A stretch of DNA of 52,425 bases from Bacteroidota bacterium (GTDB taxonomy: Bacteria > Bacteroidota > Ignavibacteria > UBA10030 > BY39). The stretch's first letter is position 1; each line of letters opens with the position of its first letter. The stretch lies in assembly GCA_030017895.1 (NCBI GenBank), contig JASEGV010000011.1, positions 1 through 52,425 of the forward strand. Reading direction: 5' to 3'. A model generated the notes under the pieces. The model was not told the DNA's origin and ran no database searches. It saw nothing but the letters and a program-made list of their open reading frames with translations. Both the position numbers and the translations under genes were made by a program. Below, piece after piece: positions 52,327 through 52,425 of the stretch.

Positions 52327-52352
52327 CCACTACGTGATCATTTAAAAATAAA

Positions 52353-52419
52353 CGACTTCAGAGAAGTCGAATGTCTGTATAATCAAAGAACAAAAGAAAT
52401 ATCGACCCCGTAGGGGTCG
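52353..52419. repeat. Two short perfect hairpin repeats after pheA
   Basis: CGACTTC-AGA-GAAGTCG (52353-52369) and CGACCCC-GTA-GGGGTCG (52403-52419). Each has 7-bp arms and a 3-nt loop, like the palindromes at 3048 and 11766. Neither is followed by a T-tract, so they are unlikely to be simple terminators. Confidence 0.7.
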
Positions 52420-52425
52420 TATGTT

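Overview
This 52.4 kb window is AT-rich bacterial chromosome from the FCB superphylum, most likely Ignavibacteria or a close relative of the Bacteroidetes/Chlorobi lineage. The signs are two secreted proteins ending in the NYPNPFNP-type C-terminal sorting domain of the type IX secretion system, promoters of the Bacteroidetes form (TTG/TTTG, about 20 bp, TAnnTTTG), an atpD-atpC pair split from the rest of the ATP synthase genes as in Chlorobi, a pyruvoyl-dependent arginine decarboxylase, and many weak or absent Shine-Dalgarno sites. The taxonomic call is inference; no rRNA gene is present.

Left part (1-9.5 kb): the end of a T9SS cargo gene, a scar region with a redoxin remnant, a winged-helix/nucleotidyltransferase pair resembling a type IV toxin-antitoxin operon, a frameshifted SET-domain methyltransferase and an IS5-type transposase remnant. 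A glucan-degrading operon follows (two GH13 enzymes, then an inositol-monophosphatase-family gene), then a small ORF coupled to a ClpP-fold 'SDH' serine proteinase.

Defence island (9.5-18.7 kb, minus strand): one promoter reads through a PLD-nuclease/SNF2 helicase fusion, a DUF1016/YhcG-type PD-(D/E)XK nuclease, an ORF6N DNA-binding protein and a 1234-residue Eco57I-type adenine methylase. The methylase gene carries two palindromic repeat elements inserted in frame. Downstream lie a decayed second copy of the methylase tail and a decayed GxxExxY gene.

Middle (18.7-35.4 kb, mostly minus strand): two Na+/solute symporter genes, one interrupted by a TAG at a probable Trp codon, separated by a four-helix-bundle gene flanked by inverted repeats; a STAS protein; a cold-shock gene with a long structured leader; MarC and ZIP membrane proteins; a TPR protein; a tandem pair of fibronectin-type-III lipoproteins; glyQS; enoyl-CoA hydratase; a sugar-nucleotide thymidylyltransferase; a DUF2520 protein; and the MEMO/AMMECR1 pair.

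Right part (35.4-52.4 kb): plus-strand housekeeping genes atpD-atpC, alr, mannose-1-phosphate guanylyltransferase, an RpiB-like protein lacking the usual catalytic Cys, and a lytic transglycosylase. Next is a duplicated module with two copies of [palindromic operator-promoter, small Cys-rich secreted protein, secreted TPR-like protein] and a third orphan promoter reading into a hairpin. Then come pyruvoyl arginine decarboxylase, tyrS, smpB, class I fructose-bisphosphate aldolase, a penicillin acylase family protein, a sirtuin and prephenate dehydratase.

The two parts least explained by known families are the duplicated Cys-rich module (41.8-44.8 kb) and the repeat-invaded defence island (9.5-18.7 kb).
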